Both the position numbers and the translations under genes were made by a program. Below the pieces are notes generated by a model, which saw only the letters and a program-made list of their open reading frames with translations, was not told where the DNA came from and did not search any database. Source: JAOUJD01 sp963726405 (GTDB lineage: Bacteria > Pseudomonadota > Gammaproteobacteria > Burkholderiales > Burkholderiaceae_F). Taken from it: 64,000 bases of DNA. The stretch spans positions 1 to 64,000 of the forward strand of contig CAVSCF010000003.1 of NCBI GenBank assembly GCA_963726405.1. The letters are read 5' to 3'. Below, in pieces: positions 53,202 through 64,000 of the stretch; positions within the stretch are counted from its first letter, which is position 1, and each line of letters opens with the position of its first letter.

Positions 53202-53399
53202 TCAGCGGGAGGTCGGTGCGGGTGACGCCGGCGTCGTCGGCGACGAGTGCTGCGAAGGCACGCAGGTGCTCACGACCATCACCCCAATCAGCGCGAGCGC
53301 CAGAAGCGGCCATGCCGTCGCCCAAGGTCCTCCGGTGTCCCGGCGCCCCTGTATCGCAGGCGGTTCGGCGTCGTCGGCATGCTCGTGCTTGTGCTCCAT
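53202..53399 (-). CDS. Small single-helix membrane protein, hypothetical
   Basis: A 65-residue frame with a His/Glu/Asp-rich start (MEHKHEHADDAEPP), one membrane helix (AWPLLALALIGVMVVSTCV) and a Ser/Thr/Pro tail. GGAG lies six to seven bases before the ATG. The composition is protein-like but no family is known. Confidence 0.5.
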   Translation of the reverse strand: MEHKHEHADDAEPPAIQGRRDTGGPWATAWPLLALALIGVMVVSTCVPSQHSSPTTPASPAPTSR

Positions 53400-53420
53400 G
53401 AACAGCTCCAGAAAACGAAC

Positions 53421-53515
53421 AACCGCCGCGCTGCGGCGGCGGTTGCGTTGGCCTGCTTCCGATCAGGCAGCCGGCCCTCCCGGACGGCGGCGACGCGCGG
53501 CCCAGCCGCGTCGCC
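53421..53515 (-). terminator. Two hairpins after acnA
   Basis: Downstream of acnA on the minus strand are GGCGACGCG/CGCGTCGCC (53489-53515) and AACCGCCGC/GCGGCGG-C-GGTT (53421-53444). The second is followed on the minus strand by GTTCGTTTTC, a weak U-tract, so it is the better terminator. Confidence 0.55.
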
Positions 53516-53535
53516 TTCCGTCGTCTCCCGCCCCT

Positions 53536-56350
<2,815 letters not shown>

Positions 56351-56601
56351 CGATTTCTCCGGAATCTTTTGGTCGGTTCTCAGTTCACCATCGTGTCGCC
56401 GGGCGCGTCGGCCGGCGTTGCATCGGTCGCGGCGCTGCCGACGCGCCGCGTGTGCGTCCGCGGACGCCTGCTGCCCATGTCTCCACCCGTCCTTCCCTCT
56501 CCGACGGCGTGTCCACGGGCGGGCGTTGGTCGCACGCGTCGTTCACGCGACGCGTGTCGACCAGCGCCTTGCTCACATCTCGATCGACGAACGATCGACG
56601 T

Positions 56602-57588
56602 TCAGCCAAGCAGGTGCTTCACGCCGTCGCGCTCTTCGAGCAGTTCCTTCAGCGTGTTGTCCATCTTGCCGCGCGAGAAATCGTCGATGGCGAGGCCCTT
56701 GACCACTTCGTACCGGCCGCCGGCGCAGGTGCACGGCACGCCGTAGATGATTTCCTCGGGCACGCCGTAGCCGCCGTCGGAAGGCACGCCCATCGTGACC
56801 CAGCGGCCGTTGGTGCCGGCCACCCAGTCACGCATGTGGTCGATCGCCGCGTTCGCCGCCGACGCCGCGGACGACAGGCCACGCGCCTCGATGATCGCGG
56901 CGCCGCGCTTGCCGACCGTCGGCATGTAGGTGTCGCGGTACCAGGCCTGGTCGACCATCGGGGCGGCGGGCTGGCCGCCGATCGTCGCGAAGCGGATGTC
57001 CGGGTACATGGTCGGCGAGTGGTTGCCCCACACGACCAGCTTCTCGATCGAGGCGACCGGCTTGCCGGTCTTGGCGGCCAGTTGCGACAGCGCGCGGTTG
57101 TGGTCGAGCCGCATCATCGCGGTGAAGTTGCCCTTCGGCAGCGACGGCGCCGATTTCATCGCGATGTACGCGTTGGTGTTCGCGGGGTTGCCGACGACCA
57201 GCACCTTGACGTTGCGGCTGGCAGCCTTGTCGAGCGCCTTGCCCTGCGCGGTGAAGATCTGCGCGTTGGCGGCGAGCAGGTCCTTGCGCTCCATGCCCGG
57301 GCCACGCGGACGCGCGCCGACGAGCAGGGCGATCTCCGTGTCCTTGAACGCGCTCGCCGGGTCGCTGTGCGCTTCCATGCCCGCGAGCAACGGGAAGGCG
57401 CAGTCGTCGAGTTCCATCATCACGCCCTTGAGGGCCTTCTGCGCCTTCTCGTCAGGAATCTCGAGCAGTTGCAGGAAGACCGGCTGGTCCTTGCCCAGCA
57501 TCTCTCCCGACGCGATACGGAACAGGATGGAATAGCCGATCTGGCCGGCGGCACCGGTGACGGCGACGCGGACGGGCGCTTTACTCAT
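56602..57588 (-). CDS. mdh: Malate dehydrogenase
   Basis: A 328-residue NAD-dependent malate dehydrogenase of the LDH-like/cytosolic type common in betaproteobacteria. Motifs: VAVTGAAGQIGYSILFRIAS (dinucleotide fold), VGARPRGPGMERKDLL (active-site loop with the substrate Arg), VGNPANTNAYI and VVWGNHSPTMYPD with the catalytic His. It is divergent from gntR and shares its palindrome-containing promoter region; acnA follows downstream. Confidence 0.96.
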   Translation of the reverse strand: MSKAPVRVAVTGAAGQIGYSILFRIASGEMLGKDQPVFLQLLEIPDEKAQKALKGVMMELDDCAFPLLAGMEAHSDPASAFKDTEIALLVGARPRGPGMERKDLLAANAQIFTAQGKALDKAASRNVKVLVVGNPANTNAYIAMKSAPSLPKGNFTAMMRLDHNRALSQLAAKTGKPVASIEKLVVWGNHSPTMYPDIRFATIGGQPAAPMVDQAWYRDTYMPTVGKRGAAIIEARGLSSAASAANAAIDHMRDWVAGTNGRWVTMGVPSDGGYGVPEEIIYGVPCTCAGGRYEVVKGLAIDDFSRGKMDNTLKELLEERDGVKHLLG

Positions 57589-57867
57589 GATGATGGTCTC
57601 CGAAGGAAGGACGGCAAGGTGCGTCTGCGTGTCCGCGAGTCGAGCGGCAAGAGCGGGGAACAGAGGGCACGATTCTTGTGCAGCGCAAGCCGGACGAGTT
57701 TACTTCCGTGAATTCGCGAATTCTTTGAGCCAGACCACCTTCCCGTGTCGGGATTCGGTCTGTTTGCGTTACCGCATGAAGCACTGCTTGATCGATACCC
57801 TAAATCTTATATAAGACATATGATTTAATCCAGCTCATGCATACGAGCTTGTGATGAAATCGCAACC
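57589..57867. promoter_or_regulatory. Divergent mdh / gntR-sdh promoter region with two palindromes
   Basis: An AT-richer spacer with GAATTCGCGAATTC at 57710-57723 (perfect 14 bp) and TCTTATATAAGA at 57805-57816 (perfect 12 bp), the latter within ATCTTATATAAGACATATGATT. The second lies 52 nt before the GntR start and is a good candidate operator for that regulator. Confidence 0.65.
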
Positions 57868-58626
57868 ATGATTGATGAACGCGCGGTCGACACGCCGCGG
57901 GCCGGGCGTCCCGCGGTCTTTTCGCCGCTGTATCAGCAGATCAAGGACTTGCTGGTGCAGAGCCTGGAGCGGGGCGAGTGGAAGCCGGGCGAGCTCATAC
58001 CGAGTGAAATCGAACTCGCCGCGCGCTTCCAGGTGAGTCAGGGCACGGTGCGCAAGGCGGTCGACGAACTGGCGGCCGAGCACCTGGTGATCCGCCGGCA
58101 GGGCAAGGGAACGTTCGTCGCGACTCACCACGAGGCGAGGGCGCAATACCGCTTCCTGCGCGTGGTGCCGGACGAGGGCGACCCGGTTCCGGCCGTGAGC
58201 CGGGTGATCGAATGCCGGCGCGTGCGCGCGCCTGCGGACGTCGCGCGGCTGCTCGACGTGCGGGCGGGGGAACCGCTCGTGTACATGCGGCGGCTGCTGA
58301 CGTTCGACGGCACCCCGGTCGTGCTCGACGACATCTGGCTGCCTGGCGCCATCTTCAAGGGGCTCACGGCGGAGCGGCTGGCGGAATACAAAGGTCCACT
58401 CTATGGTCTCTTCGAAACGGAGTTCGGCACGCGGATGATCCGCGCGGAGGAGCGCCTCCGTGCGGTGGCCGCCGAACCGGAAGCGTCGAAACTCCTGCAG
58501 ATAGCGCCGGGCGACCCGCTGTTGCTGGTGGAGCGTGTTTCGTATACCTATGGCGAGCGTGCGGTCGAGGTGCGACGCGGCCTCACGGTCACGACCCGCC
58601 ACCATTACCGCAACACCCTGACCTGA
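57868..58626 (+). CDS. GntR-family regulator (HutC/UTRA type) of the TCA genes
   Basis: A 252-residue regulator. N-terminal winged helix: PLYQQIKDLLVQSLERGEWK, IPSEIELAARFQVSQGTVRK. The C-terminal UTRA ligand domain has VYMRRLLTFDGTPVVLDDIWLP and TRMIRAEERLRAVAAEPEA. Proteins of this subfamily sense small acids or sugars. It lies between mdh and sdhC, 69 nt before sdhC, a location I recall from other betaproteobacteria, so control of sdh and mdh is likely. Confidence 0.88.
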   Translation: MIDERAVDTPRAGRPAVFSPLYQQIKDLLVQSLERGEWKPGELIPSEIELAARFQVSQGTVRKAVDELAAEHLVIRRQGKGTFVATHHEARAQYRFLRVVPDEGDPVPAVSRVIECRRVRAPADVARLLDVRAGEPLVYMRRLLTFDGTPVVLDDIWLPGAIFKGLTAERLAEYKGPLYGLFETEFGTRMIRAEERLRAVAAEPEASKLLQIAPGDPLLLVERVSYTYGERAVEVRRGLTVTTRHHYRNTLT

Positions 58627-58695
58627 TTTGGTCGGCGTCCGCAAATCGTTCAAAATACAAAGTCACTCTACGGGCCACATGAAGAGCACAACCGG

Positions 58696-59115
58696 ATGAG
58701 CACTCCTGCTGCCGCGCCAAGAACAAACCGCCCCGAGTTCCGCAACATCCACGTTTCGCAGATCCTTCGATACCGCATGCCGCCACCGGCGATGGTGTCG
58801 ATCATGCACAGGATCAGCGGCGCCGCGCTGTTTCTTGCGCTGCCGTTCCTGCTCTGGATGTTCGATCTCAGCCTGATCTCGGAGACCAGTTTCGAACGCA
58901 TGGCGACGGTGGCCTCGGGCTGGGTGGTGAAGCTCGCGCTGCTGTTCCTGATCTGGGCCTTCCTTCATCACTTCGTCGCAGGCATCCGCTATCTGGTACT
59001 CGACCTGCACGTCGGGCTGGAGCGGCTGCAGGCGCGCAAGAACGCGCTCGCGGTCTTTGCGATCAGCCTTCCGCTGACGCTGGTCGCGGCGCTGAAACTG
59101 TTCGGAGCGTTCTGA
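58696..59115 (+). CDS. sdhC: Succinate dehydrogenase cytochrome b556 subunit
   Basis: A 139-residue membrane subunit with three helices. RNIHVSQILRYRMPPPAMVS is followed by SIMHRISG, the quinone-site motif, and FLHHFVAGIRYLVLD carries the haem-ligand His. TGATG overlap with sdhD shows coupled translation. Confidence 0.94.
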   Translation: MSTPAAAPRTNRPEFRNIHVSQILRYRMPPPAMVSIMHRISGAALFLALPFLLWMFDLSLISETSFERMATVASGWVVKLALLFLIWAFLHHFVAGIRYLVLDLHVGLERLQARKNALAVFAISLPLTLVAALKLFGAF

Positions 59116-59492
59116 TGGGCTTCGCGAACCCCAATGCCGGCATCGGCACCAAGCGCCTCGTCGTCGGCGCGCACTTCGGCGCGGGCAGCTTCCTGCTGCA
59201 GCGCCTGACCGCACTGATCCTGGTCGTCTTCGTTGCGATCCTCGCGGTGCGCCTCGTCGCGACCGGAACGCTTGATTACGTCGCGTGGGCGTCCCTCTTC
59301 GTGCCGATGTGGATGAAGGTCCTCACGCTGGTCGCGATTCTTGCGCTGCTGTATCACGCGTGGATCGGCGTGAAGGACATCTGGATGGACTACGTGAAGC
59401 CGGTGTGGCTGCGCCTGACCCTGCAGACGCTCACCGCCCTGTGGCTGCTGGCCTGCGCTGTATGGTCGGTGCAGATTCTGTGGAGAGTGTGA
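59115..59492 (+). CDS. sdhD: Succinate dehydrogenase membrane anchor subunit
   Basis: A 125-residue subunit with three membrane helices; VGAHFGAGSFLLQRLTALIL and LLYHAWIGVKDIWMDYVKP match the family, the His being the haem ligand. It is two bases from sdhA. Confidence 0.93.
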   Translation: MGFANPNAGIGTKRLVVGAHFGAGSFLLQRLTALILVVFVAILAVRLVATGTLDYVAWASLFVPMWMKVLTLVAILALLYHAWIGVKDIWMDYVKPVWLRLTLQTLTALWLLACAVWSVQILWRV

Positions 59493-59494
59493 GC

Positions 59495-61267
59495 ATGGCT
59501 GCTTCGAAAGTCGCGCGCCGTCGCTTCGACGCCGTCATCGTGGGGGCCGGCGGTTCGGGCATGCGCTGCTCGCTGCAGCTGGCGAACGCCGGGCTCAACG
59601 TGGCCGTGCTGTCCAAGGTGTTCCCGACCCGGTCGCACACCGTTGCCGCGCAGGGCGGCATCGGCGCGTCGCTCGGAAACATGACCGAGGACAACTGGCT
59701 CTGGCACATGTTCGACACCGTCAAGGGTTCCGACTATCTCGGGGACCAGGACGCCATCGAATTCATGTGCCGCGAGGCGCCGAAGGTGGTGTACGAGCTC
59801 GAGCACTTCGGCATGCCGTTCGACCGCAATCCCGACGGCACGATCTATCAGCGCCCCTTCGGCGGCCATTCCGCCAACTTCGGCGAGAAGCCGGTCCCGC
59901 GCGCGTGCGCGGCGGCCGACCGGACCGGGCACGCATTGCTGCATACGCTGTACCAGCGCAACGTGGCTTCGCGCACCCAGTTCTTCGTCGAGTGGATGGC
60001 GCTGGACCTGATCCGCAATTCGGACGGCGACGTCGTGGGCGTCATCGCCATCGAGATGGAAACCGGCGAGCCGATGATCTTCGAGTCGAAGGTCACGGTG
60101 CTCGCCACGGGCGGGGCGGGGCGCATCTTCGACGCCTCGACCAACGCGTACATCAACACGGGCGACGGGCTGGGGCTCGTGGCCCGGTCGGGAATTCCCC
60201 TCGAGGACATGGAGTTCTGGCAGTTCCACCCGACGGGTGTGGCCGGTGCGGGCGTGCTGATCACCGAAGGCGTGCGCGGCGAGGGCGGCATCCTGCTGAA
60301 CTCGAAGGGGGAGCGCTTCATGGAGCGCTACGCGCCGACGCTGAAGGACCTGGCTCCGCGCGATTTCGTGTCGCGCTCGATGGACCAGGAGATCAAGGAA
60401 GGGCGGGGCTGCGGGCCGAACAAGGACCATGTCCTGTTGAAGCTCGATCACCTCGGCGCCGAGACGATCATGAAGCGCCTGCCGTCGATCCGCGAGATCG
60501 CGATCACGTTCTCGAACGTGGATCCGATCCGCGAACCGATTCCGGTCGTGCCGACGATCCACTACCAGATGGGCGGCATCCCGTCGAACTATCACGGCCA
60601 GGTGGTCGCGCCGAAGGACGGCAATCCGAACACGGTTGTGAACGGGCTGTATGCGATCGGCGAGTGCGCCTGCGTTTCGGTGCACGGCGCCAACCGCCTC
60701 GGCACCAACTCGCTGCTGGACCTGCTCGTGTTCGGGCGCGCCGCGGGCAACCACATCGTCGAGCAGGGTTTCCAGAAGCAGGGCCACCGGACGTTCCCGG
60801 CGGACGGCGGCGACCGGACGCTCGCTCGCCTCGCAACGCTCGACGCGCGCGACAAGGGCGAGCGCGTGCAGGACGTGGCCAACGGGATCCGCAAGGCGAT
60901 GCAGGCGCACTGCGGCGTGTTCCGGACCGCGTCGCTGCTCGACGAGGGCGTCCGCCGGATCAACGAACTCTCCGAACGCGCGCAGCACGTGGCCATCGCC
61001 GACAAGTCGAAGGTGTTCAACACCGCGCGCATCGAGGCGCTCGAACTGGAAAACCTGGTCGAGACGGCCCGCGCGACGGTGGTTTCGGCGGCTGCGCGCA
61101 CCGAGAGTCGGGGCGCGCACGCCCGCGACGACTTCCCCGAGCGGGACGACGCCAAGTGGCTGCGGCACTCGCTGTTCTATTCCGAGGGCAGCCGGCTGGA
61201 CTACAAGCCCGTGAACATGAAACCGCTGACGGTTCCGACGTTCGAACCGAAGAAACGGACGTTCTAG
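59495..61267 (+). CDS. sdhA: Succinate dehydrogenase flavoprotein subunit
   Basis: A 590-residue flavoprotein. FDAVIVGAGGSGMRCSLQLA is the FAD fold; SHTVAAQGGIGASLGN holds the His that binds FAD covalently; WQFHPTGVAGAG, YAPTLKDLAPRDFVSRSM and GANRLGTNSLLDLLVFGRAA complete the active site. It oxidises succinate and passes electrons to SdhB. SdhE, encoded downstream, attaches the FAD. The 141-nt gap to sdhB is unusually long and structured. Confidence 0.97.
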   Translation: MAASKVARRRFDAVIVGAGGSGMRCSLQLANAGLNVAVLSKVFPTRSHTVAAQGGIGASLGNMTEDNWLWHMFDTVKGSDYLGDQDAIEFMCREAPKVVYELEHFGMPFDRNPDGTIYQRPFGGHSANFGEKPVPRACAAADRTGHALLHTLYQRNVASRTQFFVEWMALDLIRNSDGDVVGVIAIEMETGEPMIFESKVTVLATGGAGRIFDASTNAYINTGDGLGLVARSGIPLEDMEFWQFHPTGVAGAGVLITEGVRGEGGILLNSKGERFMERYAPTLKDLAPRDFVSRSMDQEIKEGRGCGPNKDHVLLKLDHLGAETIMKRLPSIREIAITFSNVDPIREPIPVVPTIHYQMGGIPSNYHGQVVAPKDGNPNTVVNGLYAIGECACVSVHGANRLGTNSLLDLLVFGRAAGNHIVEQGFQKQGHRTFPADGGDRTLARLATLDARDKGERVQDVANGIRKAMQAHCGVFRTASLLDEGVRRINELSERAQHVAIADKSKVFNTARIEALELENLVETARATVVSAAARTESRGAHARDDFPERDDAKWLRHSLFYSEGSRLDYKPVNMKPLTVPTFEPKKRTF

Positions 61268-61271
61268 CCGG

Positions 61272-61301
61272 CGCGCAAAAGTGAAAACCTACTTTTGCGC
61301 G
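61272..61301 (+). repeat. Stem-loop 1 between sdhA and sdhB
   Basis: Perfect 11-bp inverted repeat CGCGCAAAAGT / ACTTTTGCGCG around an 8-nt loop, four bases after the sdhA stop. Confidence 0.85.
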
Positions 61302-61312
61302 GATCTAGTTTG

Positions 61313-61346
61313 AAAAAGATCGCTGGCGGAGCCAGTCGATCTTTTT
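61313..61346 (+). repeat. Stem-loop 2 between sdhA and sdhB, terminator-like
   Basis: AAAAAGATCGCTGGC, loop GGA, GCCAG-T-CGATCTTTTT: 15 base pairs with one bulged T, flanked by A5 and T5. It has the form of a bidirectional intrinsic terminator inside an operon, so it may reduce sdhB expression, guide RNA processing or protect 3' ends. Confidence 0.85.
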
Positions 61347-61408
61347 GAGAGCAATTGCGACGCGCGCCGTGTCTCCCTCGCGGCGCCTGGTCTGAAAAGA
61401 GGAAGTTG

Positions 61409-62170
61409 ATGACTGCCAACAGCAATGTCGAGACGAGCGCGGTGGCCGGGACGGCTGCCGGGGCGCGGACGGTCCGGTTCGAGATCTATCGGTACGACCC
61501 GGACAAGGACGCGCGGCCGTACATGCAGACGCTCGAGGTGAAGCTGGACCCGAACGACAAGATGCTGCTCGACGCGCTGATGCGCATCAAGAGCGACTTC
61601 GACGACAGCGTGTCGTTCCGCCGCAGCTGCCGGGAGGGCGTCTGCGGGTCCGATGCGATGAACATCAACGGCAAGAACGGGCTGGCGTGCATCACGAACC
61701 TGCGCGACCTGAAGGAGCCGATCGTCCTGAAGCCGCTGCCCGGGCTGCCCGTGATCCGCGACCTCATCGTGGACATGTCCCAGTTCTTCAAGCAGTACCA
61801 CTCGATCAAGCCCTTCCTCATCAACGACACGCCGCCCCCGGAGACCGAGCGGCTGCAGTCGCCCGAGGAGCGCGAGGAGCTGAACGGGCTGTACGAGTGC
61901 ATCCTGTGCGCGTGCTGTTCGACCAGCTGCCCCAGCTTCTGGTGGAACCCGGACAAGTTCGTGGGCCCGGCCGGCCTGCTGCAGGCCTACCGCTTCATCG
62001 CCGACAGCCGTGACCAGGCGACGAACGAGCGGCTGGACAACCTGAACGACCCGTATCGGCTGTTCCGCTGCCACACCATCATGAACTGCGTGGACGTCTG
62101 CCCGAAAGGCCTCAATCCCACCCGGGCGATCAGCAAGATCCGGGACATGCTGGTGCGGCGGGCGGTCTAG
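61409..62170 (+). CDS. sdhB: Succinate dehydrogenase iron-sulfur subunit
   Basis: A 253-residue subunit with three Fe-S sites: CREGVCGSDAM and GLAC for 2Fe-2S; CILCACCSTSCP and CHTIMNCVDVCPKGLNP for 4Fe-4S and 3Fe-4S. It carries an N-terminal extension of about 20 residues (ANSNVETSAVAGTAAG) compared with E. coli. AGAGGAAG precedes ATG 61409. Confidence 0.97.
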   Translation: MTANSNVETSAVAGTAAGARTVRFEIYRYDPDKDARPYMQTLEVKLDPNDKMLLDALMRIKSDFDDSVSFRRSCREGVCGSDAMNINGKNGLACITNLRDLKEPIVLKPLPGLPVIRDLIVDMSQFFKQYHSIKPFLINDTPPPETERLQSPEEREELNGLYECILCACCSTSCPSFWWNPDKFVGPAGLLQAYRFIADSRDQATNERLDNLNDPYRLFRCHTIMNCVDVCPKGLNPTRAISKIRDMLVRRAV

Positions 62171-62174
62171 CCCC

Positions 62175-62444
62175 ATGGCCGAACCGCCGGTCATCGGCGA
62201 GCTGGAACGCCGGCGGCTGCGGTGGCGGGCCCGGCGGGGCATGCTGGAAAACGACCTGATCCTCACCCGGTTCCTGGACCGGGAAGGCGACGGGCTGGAC
62301 GTCACCGAGGTCCTCGCCCTCGAGGCGCTGCTGGACCTTCCGGACAACGAATTGATCGACCTTTTGCTGGCGCGCAAAGACCCGCAAGGTGCGCTGGACA
62401 ACAATGCCGTGCGCAGCCTGCTAAAGCGGATGCGGACGACTTGA
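62175..62444 (+). CDS. sdhE: SdhE, FAD assembly factor
   Basis: An 89-residue helical protein with the RGMLENDLIL segment, the RGxxE motif needed for flavinylation of SdhA, then FLDREGDGLDV and LLDLPDNELIDLLL. It starts four bases after sdhB. Confidence 0.94.
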   Translation: MAEPPVIGELERRRLRWRARRGMLENDLILTRFLDREGDGLDVTEVLALEALLDLPDNELIDLLLARKDPQGALDNNAVRSLLKRMRTT

Positions 62445-62471
62445 GATAACGTCAACCGGGGACGACAAGAA

Positions 62472-63788
62472 ATGGCTCTTACTCCTTCGACCGAAAAGGC
62501 CACACTGACTTTCTCAGACGGCACGGCTCCCATGGACCTGCCGATCTACAAGGGCTCCGTCGGACCGGACGTCATCGACATCCGCGCCCTGTACGGCAAG
62601 ACCGGCAAGTTCACGTACGACCCGGGCTTCCTGTCGACGGCGTCGTGCAATTCGACCATCACCTACATCGATGGCGACAAGGGCGAGTTGCTGTACCGCG
62701 GCTACCCGATCGAGCAGCTCGCCACCAAGTGCGACTTCCTCGAGACCTGCTACCTGCTGCTGTACGGTGAGCTGCCGAACGCCAAGCAGAAAGCGGACTT
62801 CGTCAAGCGCGTGACCAATCACACGATGGTCAACGAGCAGATGCAGTTCTTCATGCGGGGCTTCCGCCGCGACGCGCATCCGATGGCGGTCATGACCGGC
62901 CTGGTAGGGGCGCTGTCGGCGTTCTACCCCGATTCGATGAACCTGAACGACCCGTGGCAACGCGAGGTGTCGGCGATCCGCCTGATCGCCAAGATGCCGA
63001 CGCTGGTCGCCATGGCGTACAAGTACACGGTCGGACAGCCGTACATGTACCCGCAGAACAACCTGTCCTACGCGGGCAACTTCATGCGGATGATGTTCGC
63101 CACGCCGTGCGAGGACTACAAGTCGAACGACGTGCTGGTCCGGGCCATGGACCGGATCTTCATCCTGCACGCCGACCATGAGCAGAACGCGTCGACGTCG
63201 ACGGTGCGCCTGTGCGCGTCGTCCGGCACCAATCCGTTTGCGGCGATCGCCGCCGGCGTGGCGTGCCTGTGGGGCCCGGCACACGGCGGCGCCAACGAGG
63301 CCTGCCTCAACATGCTGTACGACATCCAGCGCCAGGGCGGCGTCGAGAAGATCGGCGACTTCATCGCCAAGGTGAAGGACAAGAACAGCAACGTCAAGCT
63401 GATGGGCTTCGGCCACCGGGTCTACAAGAACTACGACCCGCGCGCGAAGTTGATGCGCGAGACCTGCCACGAGGTGCTGACCGAACTCGGCCTGCACGAC
63501 GACCCGCTGTTCAAGCTGGCGATGTCGCTCGAGAAGATCGCTCTGGAAGACGACTATTTCGTCAGCCGCAAGCTGTACCCGAACGTCGACTACTACTCGG
63601 GCATCGTGCAGAAGGCGATCGGCATTCCGGTGCCGCTGTTCACGGCCGTCTTCGCGCTGGCGCGCACGGTCGGCTGGATCGCGCAGTTGAACGAGATGAT
63701 CGCGGATCCGGAGTACAAGATCGGCCGTCCGCGGCAGCTCTTCGTCGGCGCCAAGCCCCGCGACGTCAAGCCCATCGCGGAACGCTGA
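62472..63788 (+). CDS. gltA: Citrate synthase, type II
   Basis: A 438-residue citrate synthase. Motifs: YIDGDKGELLYRGYPIEQLA, HADHEQNASTSTVR (catalytic His and Asp region), WGPAHGGANEACL and GFGHRVYKNYDPRAK. Length and N-terminal domain fit the hexameric, NADH-sensitive type II enzymes. It is 27 nt after sdhE and ends the operon, with a terminator following. Confidence 0.97.
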   Translation: MALTPSTEKATLTFSDGTAPMDLPIYKGSVGPDVIDIRALYGKTGKFTYDPGFLSTASCNSTITYIDGDKGELLYRGYPIEQLATKCDFLETCYLLLYGELPNAKQKADFVKRVTNHTMVNEQMQFFMRGFRRDAHPMAVMTGLVGALSAFYPDSMNLNDPWQREVSAIRLIAKMPTLVAMAYKYTVGQPYMYPQNNLSYAGNFMRMMFATPCEDYKSNDVLVRAMDRIFILHADHEQNASTSTVRLCASSGTNPFAAIAAGVACLWGPAHGGANEACLNMLYDIQRQGGVEKIGDFIAKVKDKNSNVKLMGFGHRVYKNYDPRAKLMRETCHEVLTELGLHDDPLFKLAMSLEKIALEDDYFVSRKLYPNVDYYSGIVQKAIGIPVPLFTAVFALARTVGWIAQLNEMIADPEYKIGRPRQLFVGAKPRDVKPIAER

Positions 63789-63809
63789 GCGCTCGGGCGG
63801 GGAAGAAGG

Positions 63810-63835
63810 CGGCGCCTCCGGGCGCCGTTTTCTTT
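63810..63835 (+). terminator. Rho-independent terminator after gltA
   Basis: CGGCGCC, 4-nt loop, GGCGCCG, then TTTTCTTTT. It probably serves the convergent minus-strand gene too. Confidence 0.85.
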
Positions 63836-64000
63836 TCAGTTGGTCATCCGCCCCATGTGGGCTGGCTCGATCACCAGCCGGTCGCCGTCGTGGCGCATCG
63901 GCATGGCGAACGCGAAGCGGTCGGCCTGCGCGCACAGATCGAGGTCGGCCGCGGGCAGGTGGGCGTAGTCGGGGTGGCCGAAGCGGCGGCCGAAGTCCGA
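63836..64000 (-). CDS. C-terminal end of an unidentified gene
   Basis: Minus-strand open frame that enters from the right edge and ends at TGA (complement of 63836-63838). The 54 visible residues include DFGRRFGHPDYAHLPAADL, FAFAMPMRHDGDRLVIEP and end AHMGRMTN. Codon use is protein-like and it is convergent with gltA. The family is not recognised from this piece. Confidence 0.6.
   Translation of the reverse strand, partial: SDFGRRFGHPDYAHLPAADLDLCAQADRFAFAMPMRHDGDRLVIEPAHMGRMTN

Noticed and set aside
56385..56609. 74-codon minus-strand frame between mdh and acnA
   Set aside because: No ribosome site, starts inside the end of mdh and has an Arg/Pro-rich, non-protein-like composition.
59390..61168. 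592-codon minus-strand frame opposite sdhA
   Set aside because: Antisense shadow of sdhA, typical of high-GC genes.

Overview
The window looks like chromosome from a high-GC betaproteobacterium, most likely Burkholderiales. The evidence is a complete thiosulfate-oxidising Sox cluster of the SoxCD type, the divergent mdh / gntR-sdhCDAB-sdhE-gltA arrangement, betaproteobacterial-style tRNA-Arg(ACG) fragments, and AroG, RmuC and Mla-type genes. Translated genes rather than any rRNA support this, so the genus is left open.

Layout. (1) 1-8971 is a beta-1,3-glucan utilisation locus: GH30 and GH17 glycosidases and an outer-membrane porin on the minus strand; a GH81 endo-beta-1,3-glucanase and a secreted protein with two almost identical 222-residue domains on the plus strand. 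Three perfect LacI/GalR-type palindromes (TGAAAGCGCTTTCA) sit in front of the porin, GH81 and repeat-protein genes, so this looks like one regulon. All five genes are broken by single-base frameshifts, far more densely than anywhere else in the window. (2) 8972-11500 is an accessory junction. It holds two identical 45-nt copies of the 3' half of a tRNA-Arg(ACG) gene, starting exactly in the anticodon loop and followed by its terminator, plus a third decayed copy. Such repeats are typical integration scars. Small cupin, stress-barrel and unknown genes lie between them. (3) 11519-12980 carries a ChaN-type lipoprotein and a CBS-domain protein. (4) 13107-21700 is the sox cluster: an ArsR-type regulator with candidate persulfide-sensing cysteines, soxC-soxD, soxY-soxZ, a DsrE-like gene, soxA-soxX, a frameshifted TlpA/SoxW-like thioredoxin, soxB and a second thioredoxin-fold protein. 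(5) 21802-24278 has a small secreted protein, an ArnT-like glycosyltransferase and tRNA-Ser(TGA). (6) 24703-32479 encodes a BMP-type (nucleoside/purine family) ABC importer whose lipoprotein receptor lies 3 kb from the ATPase and permeases. (7) 28362-40339 mixes envelope and unknown genes (DUF2846, DUF4139, a large FtsX-like permease, a D-amino-acid dehydrogenase-like flavoprotein, a truncated haemoglobin). It includes two diverged paralogues of an uncharacterised ~560-residue family with a GNAT-like core. (8) 40432-49591 contains rmuC, aroG, a frameshifted aminotransferase, an M14 carboxypeptidase overlapping a GNAT + DEDDh-exonuclease fusion, a truncated YihY gene, an alcohol dehydrogenase, a PIN protein and several DUF proteins. 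(9) 49610-53120 is a four-gene Mla/MCE lipid-transport operon. (10) 53536-63788 is the TCA-cycle block: acnA (frameshifted) and mdh on the minus strand; gntR, sdhC, sdhD, sdhA, sdhB, sdhE and gltA on the plus strand. The GntR protein and two palindromes in the divergent promoter are the obvious control point. Two strong stem-loops split sdhA from sdhB.

How the parts work together: the left locus would break down extracellular beta-1,3/1,6-glucan and import the products; the Sox system oxidises thiosulfate and passes electrons to cytochrome c; the right-hand block runs citrate synthase to malate dehydrogenase. No CRISPR array, intact transposase or integrase was seen.
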